Assembly (NCBI GenBank): GCA_965371355.1
Contig: CBDUYD010000003.1
Coordinates: forward strand, 1-49,188
Source: JASJHI01 sp965371355
Lineage (GTDB): Bacteria > Actinomycetota > Acidimicrobiia > Acidimicrobiales > Ilumatobacteraceae
DNA length: 49,188 bases
Direction of reading: 5' to 3'
In this document: piece after piece, positions 40,975-49,160 of the stretch
Position numbering within the stretch: the stretch's first letter is position 1
Layout: each line of letters opens with the position of its first letter
Program-made: the position numbers and the translations under genes
The notes under the pieces: generated by a model
Seen by the model: the letters and a program-made list of their open reading frames with translations, nothing else
Database searches by the model: none
What the model was told of the DNA's origin: nothing

Positions 40975-42423
40975 TCAGGTCCGGCCCCGGTAGGTGGCAC
41001 TCGTGCCACCGGCATCCTTGTTGAGGCGTTTGGAGAGGTGCAGCCCCTCGAGCACGAACTCGACGGCGGCGCCGACCGCGGCGGGCGACTCGTCGCCACC
41101 GGTGAGCACCGCAACCGGTGCACGCAGAGCGTCGACCTGCTCGACCAGTCTCGCCAGGTCGACGCTCGAGACGTCTTGGCCGGTGTGCGCGACCGCACCC
41201 TCCTCGAATGCCGTGACGACGTGGCGGGTCTGCTCGGGAGGGACGGTCTCCTTGAAGACGGTGAGCACGGCACCCTTGATCAGGCTGTCCATGATCGCGC
41301 CCTCGCGGCCCTCCTCGAGCGACTCGATCTCGATCTTGCCCATCGAGCTGGCGGCGAGCGCCTCGAGGTCGTCGACCCGCGCGACGACCTGCGGCTCGCC
41401 CGAACGCAGCCCGCGACGGAGCGCGTTCGCGGCGAGCGCCTCGTAGTTGCTGATGCTGAGCCGCACGCTGACGCCACTGCGCTGGTTGACCTGGTTGCTC
41501 GCGCGGGCCAGGTGGCTGAACGTCGCGATGACGTCGGAGAGGTACGCGGGGACGTCGACGCGGATCGCCGCGTCGCCGGCGTCGAGTGGTACCGCCTCCT
41601 GGTGCATGATCTCGACCTCGGTCGCCACCTCGAGCGGGTAGTGGGTACGGATCTGGCTCCCGAAACGGTCCTTCAGCGGGGTGATGATCCGGCCGCGGTT
41701 GGTGTAGTCCTCGGGGTTGGCCGTCGCGAAGAGCATCACGTCGAGCGGGAGGCGGATCTTGTAACCGCGGATCTGGACGTCGCGCTCCTCGAGCACGTTG
41801 AGCATGCCGACCTGGATCCGCTCGGCGAGGTCGGGGAGTTCGTTGATCGCGAACAGGCCGCGATTGGTGCGCGGAACGAGTCCGTAGTGGAGCGTGAGCT
41901 CGTCTGACAGATAGCGACCCTCGGCGACCTTGATCGGGTCGACCTCGCCGATCAGGTCGGCGATCGAGGTATCGGGCGTGGCCAGCTTCTCGCCGAATCG
42001 CGCATCGCGGTGGAGCCACGCGATCGGCGTGTCGTCGCCCCGCTCCGCGACGAGGTCGCGCGCCGCACGCGACACCGGGGCGTACGGATCGTCGTTGATC
42101 TCGCTGCCGGCGACGATCGGCATCCACTCGTCGAGCAGCCCGGTGAGCGACCGGATCATGCGGGTCTTCGCCTGGCCGCGTTCGCCGAGGAAGATCACGT
42201 CGTGGCCTGCGAGCAGCGCGTTCTCGAGCTGCGGCATGACCGTGTTCTCGTATCCCGCGACGCCGTCGAACAGCGGCTCACCGGCCGCGATCTTGGCGAT
42301 CGCGTGCTCGCGCACCTCCTGCTTGACCGGCCGCGAAATCCAGCCGGACTCGCGCAGCTCGCCGCGTGTCGATGCGTGATCGGCCAGTTGTTGCGGCTGG
42401 TGGTCGGCGCTGGGCTCTGCCAT
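40975..42423 (-). CDS. MoxR-type AAA+ ATPase (magnesium chelatase ChlI-like)
   Basis: The 482-residue ATPase has a Walker A of the form GERGQAKT (residues 80-87), where the usual Gly before Lys is Ala, a sensor-like LFAINELPDL (Walker B region) and MLFATANPEDYTNRGRI, typical of ChlI/MoxR clades. The C-terminus has a lid helical domain ending in NKDAGGTSATYRGRT. It should form hexamers and act with the VWA partner just downstream. The leaderless promoter lies next to the gene. Target proteins are not identifiable here. Confidence 0.85.
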   Translation of the reverse strand: MAEPSADHQPQQLADHASTRGELRESGWISRPVKQEVREHAIAKIAAGEPLFDGVAGYENTVMPQLENALLAGHDVIFLGERGQAKTRMIRSLTGLLDEWMPIVAGSEINDDPYAPVSRAARDLVAERGDDTPIAWLHRDARFGEKLATPDTSIADLIGEVDPIKVAEGRYLSDELTLHYGLVPRTNRGLFAINELPDLAERIQVGMLNVLEERDVQIRGYKIRLPLDVMLFATANPEDYTNRGRIITPLKDRFGSQIRTHYPLEVATEVEIMHQEAVPLDAGDAAIRVDVPAYLSDVIATFSHLARASNQVNQRSGVSVRLSISNYEALAANALRRGLRSGEPQVVARVDDLEALAASSMGKIEIESLEEGREGAIMDSLIKGAVLTVFKETVPPEQTRHVVTAFEEGAVAHTGQDVSSVDLARLVEQVDALRAPVAVLTGGDESPAAVGAAVEFVLEGLHLSKRLNKDAGGTSATYRGRT

Positions 42424-42429
42424 GGCGAG

Positions 42430-42435
42430 AACCTA
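42430..42435 (-). promoter_or_regulatory. -10 box TAGGTT, leaderless promoter of the MoxR-type ATPase
   Basis: On the minus strand TAGGTT ends 6 bases before the ATG at 42423. Confidence 0.5.
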
Positions 42436-42478
42436 CAAGCCCCCGAACACCAGCGCCATGCGGGGGCCCGCTCTGGCT

Positions 42479-42525
42479 TCTGTGTGAGCGATTACCGCGA
42501 ACGAATCCGTCTGCGCTCACACAGA
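42479..42525. repeat. perfect 12-base inverted repeat in the gap before the MoxR-type gene
   Basis: TCTGTGTGAGCG (42479-42490) and CGCTCACACAGA (42514-42525) are perfect inverted copies around a 23-base loop. No T-run follows. It lies in the 146-base gap between the nucleotidyltransferase stop and the MoxR-type start, where it could be a terminator, an operator or a REP-like element. Confidence 0.7.
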
Positions 42526-42569
42526 TCGGGGCCGCGCAGGAGACATCGGGCCAACAGACCCGCCACCGC

Positions 42570-43385
42570 TCAGCCCCAGAGGCCAATGGTGTGTTCGAAG
42601 GCGGCGACGATCTCGGCGACCGGTCCGTCGAGGGCATCCTCGACGGCCTCGCGCGTTGGAGTGACATCGCCGTCGAGCCACGCGACGAGCGTGGCGAGAC
42701 CATCCGCGAGGGATGGATCGATCCGGCTCCAGCGCTGCGCGGCGGCGACGCGGTCGGTCGTCCAGATGTGGTCGTGGATGCTGACGAGACCGGCGACCGC
42801 GAGGAGCGACTTGCGGGCCACCACCCGGCCGAGATCCTCGCGGATCGCGCCGGAGGCGAGCGAGGAACGCCAACGACCAGCTTGGAGCGCGATGTCGCCG
42901 TTGAAGCCGCGCGCGGAGCGAGCGTCGGCCGCGAACTCCGCTGTCGCGTCGACCGGATCGGCGCCTGCGAGGTGCACGCAGTAGTGCCGCAGGAAGACAC
43001 GGTTGCCGTACGCCTCGTCACCGAGGCCGACCAGATCCGCCGGCCGGACAACGGCGAGACCGACGCTCCGACAGAGGCCCGCGAATCGAGTGGTCAGCCG
43101 ACCGGCGATCGGGTCCGCGTCGGCGGTCGCCACACCGACGGCGAGGAGATCGACATCGGATGACCCCGCGCGCGCCCGTCCCGTGGCCACCGACCCGTAC
43201 AGATAGAGGCTCCAGCTGTCGGATTCCGGCGAGGTGGGCTCGACCGAACCCTGCGGGAGGTCGAGCTCTCCGATCTCGGCGGCTGCCGCCGCGAGCACGG
43301 GCTCGAACACCGGCGGCACGCGCTCTCGCGCGGCGCCGGTGACGATGGTTCCCGCCGGTGAGACGCATTCGTCCGGATCGCGCAC
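42570..43385 (-). CDS. nucleotidyltransferase-domain protein (pol beta-like fold)
   Basis: The 271-residue protein contains the minimal nucleotidyltransferase motif: GSVATGRARAGSSDVDLLAVG (Gly-Ser, then Asp-x-Asp), which binds metal and nucleotide. A helical C-terminal half follows, as in aminoglycoside adenylyltransferase-like or GlnE-like proteins. The transferred group and acceptor are unknown. No antitoxin-like partner gene is next to it. The start is GTG at 43385 with no clear ribosome site, so the exact N-terminus is uncertain. It is divergent from the GH2 gene. Confidence 0.75.
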   Translation of the reverse strand: MRDPDECVSPAGTIVTGAARERVPPVFEPVLAAAAAEIGELDLPQGSVEPTSPESDSWSLYLYGSVATGRARAGSSDVDLLAVGVATADADPIAGRLTTRFAGLCRSVGLAVVRPADLVGLGDEAYGNRVFLRHYCVHLAGADPVDATAEFAADARSARGFNGDIALQAGRWRSSLASGAIREDLGRVVARKSLLAVAGLVSIHDHIWTTDRVAAAQRWSRIDPSLADGLATLVAWLDGDVTPTREAVEDALDGPVAEIVAAFEHTIGLWG

Positions 43386-43434
43386 ACGATGAGCTTGTCA
43401 CGGTCCCGCAGTCGGGCGATGGGAGTCCCTTCGG

Positions 43435-43440
43435 TACGAT
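43435..43440 (+). promoter_or_regulatory. -10 box TACGAT, leaderless promoter of the GH2 gene
   Basis: TACGAT ends 7 bases before the ATG at 43448. Confidence 0.55.
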
Positions 43441-43447
43441 CGCGGCG

Positions 43448-45580
43448 ATGGAGCTGAAGGGGCGTTGGGTCGCGGTCGAGGCCGACGACGAGGTGCGGCG
43501 GCACTCGATCGGGCTGCACGCGGACGACAGCGCATGGCACGAGATCGCGGTCCCCGGTCACTGGCGCGATAGCCCGAAGTTCGCCACGAGCGACGGGCCG
43601 GTCATGTACCGCCACCACTTCGAGGCGGATCCACCCGCGGACGGTCGTCGCCGGTGGATCACCCTCGACGGCATCTTCTACCAGGCCGATGTGTGGCTCG
43701 ACGGCGCCTATCTCGGCGATCCGGAGGGCTACTTCTTCTCGCACACCTTCGACGTCACCGCGCTCTCGCGGCTCGGCAGCGAACACGCGCTCGCCGTCGA
43801 GGTCACCTGCAACCCGCAGCCGGGCGCCCACCACCGCACGAACATCACCGGGGTCTTCCAGCAGTGGGATGGCCTCGACCACGGGTGGAATCCGGGCGGC
43901 ATCTGGCGCCCCATCCACCTGCACGACACCGGGCCGGTGCGCGTCGACAGGCTTCGCGTGCTCTGTCGAGACGCCGACGATCAGCGCGCCCACCTCCGCC
44001 TCGCGGTCCGCCTCGACAGTGAATCCCAGCGGTCGGTGCTACTGCGCACCGTCGTCGACGGCGAGATCGTCGACGAGCACGATCACGTGATCGCGAACGG
44101 CGGCAACGACATCGAGTGGACACTCGACATCGACGGTCCGGCGTTGTGGTGGCCGCGCGAACTCGGCGCACAGCCGCTGGCGACGGTCGCCGTCGAGGTT
44201 CTCGTCGACGGTGACCAGAGCGATCGCCGCGAGCGCCGAGTCGGACTTCGCCAGATCGAGTGGGACAACTGGATCTGCACGGTCAATGGCGAACGCCTCT
44301 TCCTCAAGGGCGCCAACATCCTGCCGGCGAAGGCGGGGCTGGCGAACGCTGACGCCGAACGCTCCCACGGCGACATCGAACTCGCCCAGCAGCTCGGGCT
44401 CAACACCCTGCGCGTGCACGGTCACATCGCCGACCGCGCTCTCTACCGGGCCGCCGACGAGCTCGGGATGTTGCTGCTGCAGGACTTCCCGCTGCAATGG
44501 GGACAGGCGAGATCTGTCCGCAGGCGGGCCGTCGAGCAGGCCCGCGCGGCCGTCGACTCGCTCGGCCACCATCCGTCGATCGCGCTGTGGACGGCGCACA
44601 ACGACCCCGGCGGCCAGGCCGCTCGCCTCGAGGGTGGTGGGCGCAGGGGTCGTCTCCGGAGGTTCGCCGGTCAGCAGCTCCCGTCGTGGAACAAGACCGT
44701 GCTCGACCACTGGGTCAAGCGGTCGTTCGAGAAGTCCGATCCGAGCAGGGTCACGATCGCCCACTCCGGCGTCGTGCCCCACCTGCCCCAACTCGGCGGA
44801 ACCGACAGCCACCTCTACTTCGGATGGCACCACGGCGCGGCGTCCGACCTCGCCTCGCACGCCGCTCGCCTTCCGCGCCAGGTGCGCTTCGTCAGCGAAT
44901 TCGGAGCCGGCGCCGTGCCCGAGACCGCGCCCTACATCGACGAACAGCTCCGCACGCGCGAGTGGCCCGACCTCGACTGGGACCACCTCGCCGAAGCACA
45001 CGGCTATGAACGCGACGTGTTCGAGATCAGGGCCGACCCGAAGCGATTCGGATCCTTCGACTCGTGGCGCCGGGCGACGCAGCGCTACCAGACCTACGTG
45101 CTCAAGAACCAGATCGAGACCCTCCGGCGCCTCAAGTACCGGCCGACCGGCGGCTTCTGTTTCTTCGCGCTCGCCGACCCTGCGCCGGTGATCTCCGACA
45201 GCATTCTCGATCACGAACGCGTACCGAAGGCCGCGTTCGACGCGGTCGCCGCGGCCTGCGCACCGATCCTCGTCGTCGCCGATCAGCCACCCACCGCGGT
45301 GAAACCGGGCAGCAAGCTGCGCCTCGATGTGCACATCGTCAACGACCTGCGCGAGGCCATCGATTTCGCGGTCGTCGACGCCACGGCGAGGTGGGCGGGC
45401 GGCAGCAGGGCCTGGCGGTTCGGCGGTCCGATCCCCGCCGACGACGTCGTCAAGGTCGGCCGCATCGAGATGCGCGCACCATCACAGCTCGGCGACCTCG
45501 CGTTCGAGTTGGTGATGAAGGCCGGCGACCTCGAGAGTCACAACCGGTACCGCACCGCGGTCACCGTCCCCTCGCCGTAG
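43448..45580 (+). CDS. glycoside hydrolase family 2 protein (beta-mannosidase-like)
   Basis: The 710-residue protein has an N-terminal sugar-binding jelly roll (about 1-170, including WDGLDHGWNPGGIWRPI), an Ig-like domain (about 170-280), a TIM barrel (about 280-560) and a C-terminal beta domain. In the barrel, LFLKGANILPA and NTLRVHGHIADRALY are characteristic. The nucleophile is Glu484 in VSEFGAG. The acid/base Glu expected in an H-N-E motif is Asp386 (AHND). Without a signal peptide it should act in the cytosol on a small glycoside. The change at the acid/base position may lower or alter activity. It has its own leaderless promoter. Confidence 0.82.
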   Translation: MELKGRWVAVEADDEVRRHSIGLHADDSAWHEIAVPGHWRDSPKFATSDGPVMYRHHFEADPPADGRRRWITLDGIFYQADVWLDGAYLGDPEGYFFSHTFDVTALSRLGSEHALAVEVTCNPQPGAHHRTNITGVFQQWDGLDHGWNPGGIWRPIHLHDTGPVRVDRLRVLCRDADDQRAHLRLAVRLDSESQRSVLLRTVVDGEIVDEHDHVIANGGNDIEWTLDIDGPALWWPRELGAQPLATVAVEVLVDGDQSDRRERRVGLRQIEWDNWICTVNGERLFLKGANILPAKAGLANADAERSHGDIELAQQLGLNTLRVHGHIADRALYRAADELGMLLLQDFPLQWGQARSVRRRAVEQARAAVDSLGHHPSIALWTAHNDPGGQAARLEGGGRRGRLRRFAGQQLPSWNKTVLDHWVKRSFEKSDPSRVTIAHSGVVPHLPQLGGTDSHLYFGWHHGAASDLASHAARLPRQVRFVSEFGAGAVPETAPYIDEQLRTREWPDLDWDHLAEAHGYERDVFEIRADPKRFGSFDSWRRATQRYQTYVLKNQIETLRRLKYRPTGGFCFFALADPAPVISDSILDHERVPKAAFDAVAAACAPILVVADQPPTAVKPGSKLRLDVHIVNDLREAIDFAVVDATARWAGGSRAWRFGGPIPADDVVKVGRIEMRAPSQLGDLAFELVMKAGDLESHNRYRTAVTVPSP

Positions 45581-45612
45581 CACCGCAGACCCGCGACCCG
45601 CGATCTGGGTGC
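45580..45612. terminator. candidate bidirectional terminator hairpin between GH2 and sdhB
   Basis: GCACCGCAGA (45580-45589) can pair with TCTGGGTGC (45604-45612) with one bulged G and a 14-base loop. It lies between two convergent genes. There is no T-run, as is common in GC-rich actinobacteria. Confidence 0.4.
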
Positions 45613-45632
45613 CGATCGTCTCGGCTCCCGGG

Positions 45633-46406
45633 TCAGGAAACCGACAGCTTCTTGCGGTTCTTGAACTTCGAGACGAGGTAGTCGGAGTTCATGATCGCGA
45701 TGTTGTCGATCGAGATCTCCTTCGGACACGCCGCTTCGCACTCGCCATAGTTGGTGCACGATCCGAAGTAGTCGTCCATCTTGTCGACCATCGCCTCGGT
45801 CCGCTGATAGCGCTCGGGCTGCCCCTGCGGGAGCAGATTGAGGTGGGCGAGCTTGGCCGACGTGAACAGGTTGGCCGCTCCGTTCGGGCAGGCCGCTACG
45901 CAGGCGCCGCACCCGATGCACGCGGCGGCGTCCATCACCGCGTCGGCGACAGGTTTGGGGATCAGGATCAGATTGGCATCGGGCGCTCCGCCCGTGGGAG
46001 CGGTGATGAATCCACCGACCTCGATGATGCGATCGAATGGGGCCCGGTCGACCATCAGGTCCTTGATGATCGGGAACGCCGTCGCGCGCCACGGCTCGAT
46101 GACGATCTCGTCGCCACTCGAGAATGTGCGCATGTGCACCTGGCAGGTGGCCGTGCCCCTATCGGGTCCGTGCGCCGCGCCGTCGATCATCAGCGAGCAC
46201 GTGCCGCAGATGCCTTCCCGGCAGTCGTGGTCGAACACGATCGCGTCGCGGCCCTCTTCGATCAGCCGCTCGTTGAGGATGTCGAGCATCTCGAGGAACG
46301 ACGCCTCGTCACTGATCTCGGGGATCTGATGGGTCTCGAAGCGGCCCTGTGCATCGGGACCCTCCTGGCGCCAGATCTTCAGTGTGATGTTGGTCAGATT
46401 GCTCAC
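45633..46406 (-). CDS. sdhB: succinate dehydrogenase / fumarate reductase iron-sulfur subunit
   Basis: The 257-residue subunit carries electrons from FAD to quinone. The 2Fe-2S ligands lie in CREGICGTCSLMIDG plus a later Cys in TATCQ. The 4Fe-4S and 3Fe-4S cysteines lie in CIGCGACVAACPNGAANLF and in CTNYGECEAACPKEI. The GTG start is 24 bases after sdhA. It ends the three-gene sdhC-sdhA-sdhB operon. Confidence 0.94.
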   Translation of the reverse strand: MSNLTNITLKIWRQEGPDAQGRFETHQIPEISDEASFLEMLDILNERLIEEGRDAIVFDHDCREGICGTCSLMIDGAAHGPDRGTATCQVHMRTFSSGDEIVIEPWRATAFPIIKDLMVDRAPFDRIIEVGGFITAPTGGAPDANLILIPKPVADAVMDAAACIGCGACVAACPNGAANLFTSAKLAHLNLLPQGQPERYQRTEAMVDKMDDYFGSCTNYGECEAACPKEISIDNIAIMNSDYLVSKFKNRKKLSVS

Positions 46407-46430
46407 TGGTGGCTCACTTCTCGGTGCAGG

Positions 46431-48353
46431 TCACTTGTAGCTGCGGGTCTGGAACTCGACGACTTCGTACTCGAGCGGCTCGTGGTGCTCGATCGGGACG
46501 GCTGGGTCGCCCGTCCACTCCCACGCGGTGACATGCGCGAATTCATCGTCGTTGCGAACCGCCTCGCCGTCATCGGTCTGGTACTCGGAGCGGAAGTGGC
46601 CGCCACAACTCTCCTTTCGCGTCAGCGCGTCCTGGCACATCAGCATCCCGAGTTCGAAGAAGTCGTCGACCCGGCCCGCCTTCTCGAGCGTCTGGTTGAG
46701 GCTCGTGTCGTCGCCGGTGACCTTCAGGTCCTTCTTGAACTCTGCGTAGAGTGCGGGGATCTCGGACAACGCCTTGTTGAGCCCCGCCTCGGTGCGATCC
46801 ATGCCGCAGTACTCCCAGATGATCTTGCCGAGTTCGCGATGGAAGTGGTCGGGACCCTTGGTGCCGTCGATCGACATGTAGTGCTCGAACCGGTCGCGGG
46901 CCTCGGCCTCGATGCGCGCGAACTCGTCGTGGGACGTGTCGGGAATCGGCTTGTTCAGCCACTCCGAAAGGTACTGCGAGATCGTGTACGGGAGCACGAA
47001 GTAGCCGTCGGAGAGACCCTGCATCAGCGCCGACGCACCCAGCCGGTTGGCGCCGTGGTCGGAGAAGTTCGCCTCGCCGATGCAGTAGAGACCGGGCACT
47101 GTGGTCATCAGTTCGTAGTCGACCCACAGGCCGCCCATCGTGTAGTGGCTCGCCGGGTAGATGCGCATCGGGCGCTCGTACGGACTCTCACCGGTGATCC
47201 GCTCGTACATGTCGAATAGGTTGCCGTAGCGCTCTTCGATCGTGTCGCGGCCGAGACGATCGATGGCGTCGGCGAAGTCGAGGTAGACGCCGTTCTTCTT
47301 GGGGCCGACGCCCCGCCCGGAATCGACCATCCGCTTCGCTGCCCTCGACGACACGTCCCGCGGTGCGAGGTTGCCGAAGCTCGGGTATATCCGCTCGAGG
47401 TAGTAGTCGCGCTCGTCCTCTGGAACGTCGGCGGCATGACGGGTTTCGTCAGGATTCTCCGGAACCCAGATGCGCCCGTCGTTGCGCAGCGACTCGGACA
47501 TCAGCGTGAGCTTGGACTGGAAGTCGTCGGACTGCGGGATGCACGTCGGGTGGATCTGCGTGTACGACGGATTGGCGAACGCCGCGCCCCGCCGGTGGGC
47601 ACGCCACGCGGCGGTGACGTTGCAGGCCATCGCGTTGGTCGACAGGTAGAACGCGTTGCCGTAGCCGCCGGTGGCGAGCACGACGGCGTTCGCTGAGTGC
47701 GAGGTCATCTCGCCGTTCATCAGGTCGCGGCACACGATGCCGGCGCAACGACCGTCGATGTTGACGATGTCGACCATCTCCATGCGATTCCACAACTTGA
47801 CGTTGCCGAGCCCGATCTGGCGGGAGAGCTGCTGGTAGGCACCGAGCAGCAGTTGCTGGCCCGTCTGCCCACGGGCGTAGAACGTGCGGCTCACCTGGGC
47901 GCCACCGAAGCTGCGGTTGGCGAGGAGCCCTCCGTACTCGCGGGCGAACGGCACCCCCTGGGCGACCATCTGGTCGATGATCTCGACCGACACCTCGGCG
48001 AGACGGTGGACGTTGGCCTCGCGGGCGCGGAAGTCGCCGCCCTTGATCGTGTCGTAGAAGAGGCGGTGGATGCTGTCGCCGTCGCCGGGGTAGTTCTTCG
48101 CCGCATTGATGCCGCCCTGGGCGGAGATCGAGTGTGCCCGCCGCGGCGAATCGTGGAACGTGAACGCCTCGACCTCGTAGCCGAGTTCGCCGAGCGTCGC
48201 CGCCGCCGAGGCCCCGGCGAGGCCCGTGCCGACGACGATGATCTTGAACTTGCGCTTGTTGGCCGGGTTGACGAGCCTCTCGTCGGCGATGAAGTTCTGC
48301 CACTTGTCGGCCAGCGGCCCTTCGGGGATCTTGGGATCGAGGATGATGCTCAT
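46431..48353 (-). CDS. sdhA: succinate dehydrogenase / fumarate reductase flavoprotein subunit
   Basis: The 640-residue flavoprotein has a dinucleotide-binding motif, KIIVVGTGLAGASAAATLGELG, the flavinylation region RRAHSISAQGGINAAK with the conserved His that binds FAD covalently, and active-site segments NPSYTQIHPTCIP, SRAAKRMV and HYTMGGLWVD. The C-terminus has GEANFSDHGANRLGASALMQGL. It oxidises succinate to fumarate. The ATG at 48353 has GGAGAG just upstream; a longer reading would run into sdhC. Confidence 0.95.
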   Translation of the reverse strand: MSIILDPKIPEGPLADKWQNFIADERLVNPANKRKFKIIVVGTGLAGASAAATLGELGYEVEAFTFHDSPRRAHSISAQGGINAAKNYPGDGDSIHRLFYDTIKGGDFRAREANVHRLAEVSVEIIDQMVAQGVPFAREYGGLLANRSFGGAQVSRTFYARGQTGQQLLLGAYQQLSRQIGLGNVKLWNRMEMVDIVNIDGRCAGIVCRDLMNGEMTSHSANAVVLATGGYGNAFYLSTNAMACNVTAAWRAHRRGAAFANPSYTQIHPTCIPQSDDFQSKLTLMSESLRNDGRIWVPENPDETRHAADVPEDERDYYLERIYPSFGNLAPRDVSSRAAKRMVDSGRGVGPKKNGVYLDFADAIDRLGRDTIEERYGNLFDMYERITGESPYERPMRIYPASHYTMGGLWVDYELMTTVPGLYCIGEANFSDHGANRLGASALMQGLSDGYFVLPYTISQYLSEWLNKPIPDTSHDEFARIEAEARDRFEHYMSIDGTKGPDHFHRELGKIIWEYCGMDRTEAGLNKALSEIPALYAEFKKDLKVTGDDTSLNQTLEKAGRVDDFFELGMLMCQDALTRKESCGGHFRSEYQTDDGEAVRNDDEFAHVTAWEWTGDPAVPIEHHEPLEYEVVEFQTRSYK

Positions 48354-48370
48354 GATTCTCTCCGTCGAGC

Positions 48371-49147
48371 TCAGGCGCCGGGCGTGTCGAGGACGCCGAC
48401 CAGGACGGCGATCGGGAAGGAAATGTTGCCGATCACGATGGCGCCCGCGATGAGGACCGCGAGGCCCCTGCGCCACCGGTTGAAGCGCGGGTTGCTCCAG
48501 CCCATCGACTGGAACAGCGACCACGTGCCGTGGAAGAGGTGGAACCCGAGCGCGAGATTGGCGACGATGTACAGGATCGCGACCGGGACACGGCTCAACG
48601 AGGCGACCACGTTGCGGTAGACCTCACCGCGTTCGAATCCCGGGTTGACCCACCCCCACGTGAGGTCGGCGAGGTGCCAGATGATGAACAGGGCGACGAT
48701 GATGCCGGTCCAGCGCATCGTGCGAGCGGCGAAGTTGGCGACCTCGTAGTCGCGCGGCGACTGGTACTTCACCGCCCGCGCCTTGCGGTTGATGATCGTG
48801 AGGCCGTACGCGGCGTGGATGTGCAGGAGCACCGCCGTGATGAGCACGATCCGTAACGCCCAGAGGACGATCGTGCGAGGCATCAGGGGCACCAGCAGCT
48901 CGCGCAGGAACTCGCCGTAGATGTCGATGTCGTACACCTGCTCGCCGTTGTGCTCGACCTTGCCCAAGTACAGCTTCAGGTTGCCGATCATGTGGACGAG
49001 CACGAAGCCGATCCCGATCATCCCGGTGATCGCCATCGCGTACTTCTTGCCGAGGGCCGTCGAGTACAGGTCGATGAAGAACGGTCGGCGCTTGCGCGTC
49101 GCGAGAGCGGTTCCCGTGACCGGCTCGCGGCTCAACGTGTCTGCCAT
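48371..49147 (-). CDS. sdhC: succinate dehydrogenase cytochrome b subunit (b558 type)
   Basis: The 258-residue protein has about five membrane helices with conserved His residues in FVLVHMIGN, LHIHAAYGL, IWHLADLTWG and GFHLFHGTW, which should bind two haems b. A single five-helix anchor, with the order sdhC-sdhA-sdhB and no sdhD, is the type B arrangement that reduces menaquinone. The leaderless promoter is next to the window edge. Sequence upstream of the promoter is cut off. Confidence 0.92.
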   Translation of the reverse strand: MADTLSREPVTGTALATRKRRPFFIDLYSTALGKKYAMAITGMIGIGFVLVHMIGNLKLYLGKVEHNGEQVYDIDIYGEFLRELLVPLMPRTIVLWALRIVLITAVLLHIHAAYGLTIINRKARAVKYQSPRDYEVANFAARTMRWTGIIVALFIIWHLADLTWGWVNPGFERGEVYRNVVASLSRVPVAILYIVANLALGFHLFHGTWSLFQSMGWSNPRFNRWRRGLAVLIAGAIVIGNISFPIAVLVGVLDTPGA

Positions 49148-49154
49148 CGCGCTG

Positions 49155-49160
49155 ACGCTA
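49155..49160 (-). promoter_or_regulatory. -10 box TAGCGT, leaderless promoter of the sdhCAB operon
   Basis: On the minus strand TAGCGT ends 7 bases before the ATG at 49147. The -35 area is at the very edge of the window. Confidence 0.55.

Noticed and set aside
45609..47219. A 536-residue open frame opposite sdhB and sdhA
   Set aside because: It mirrors two well supported genes and has no recognisable domain.
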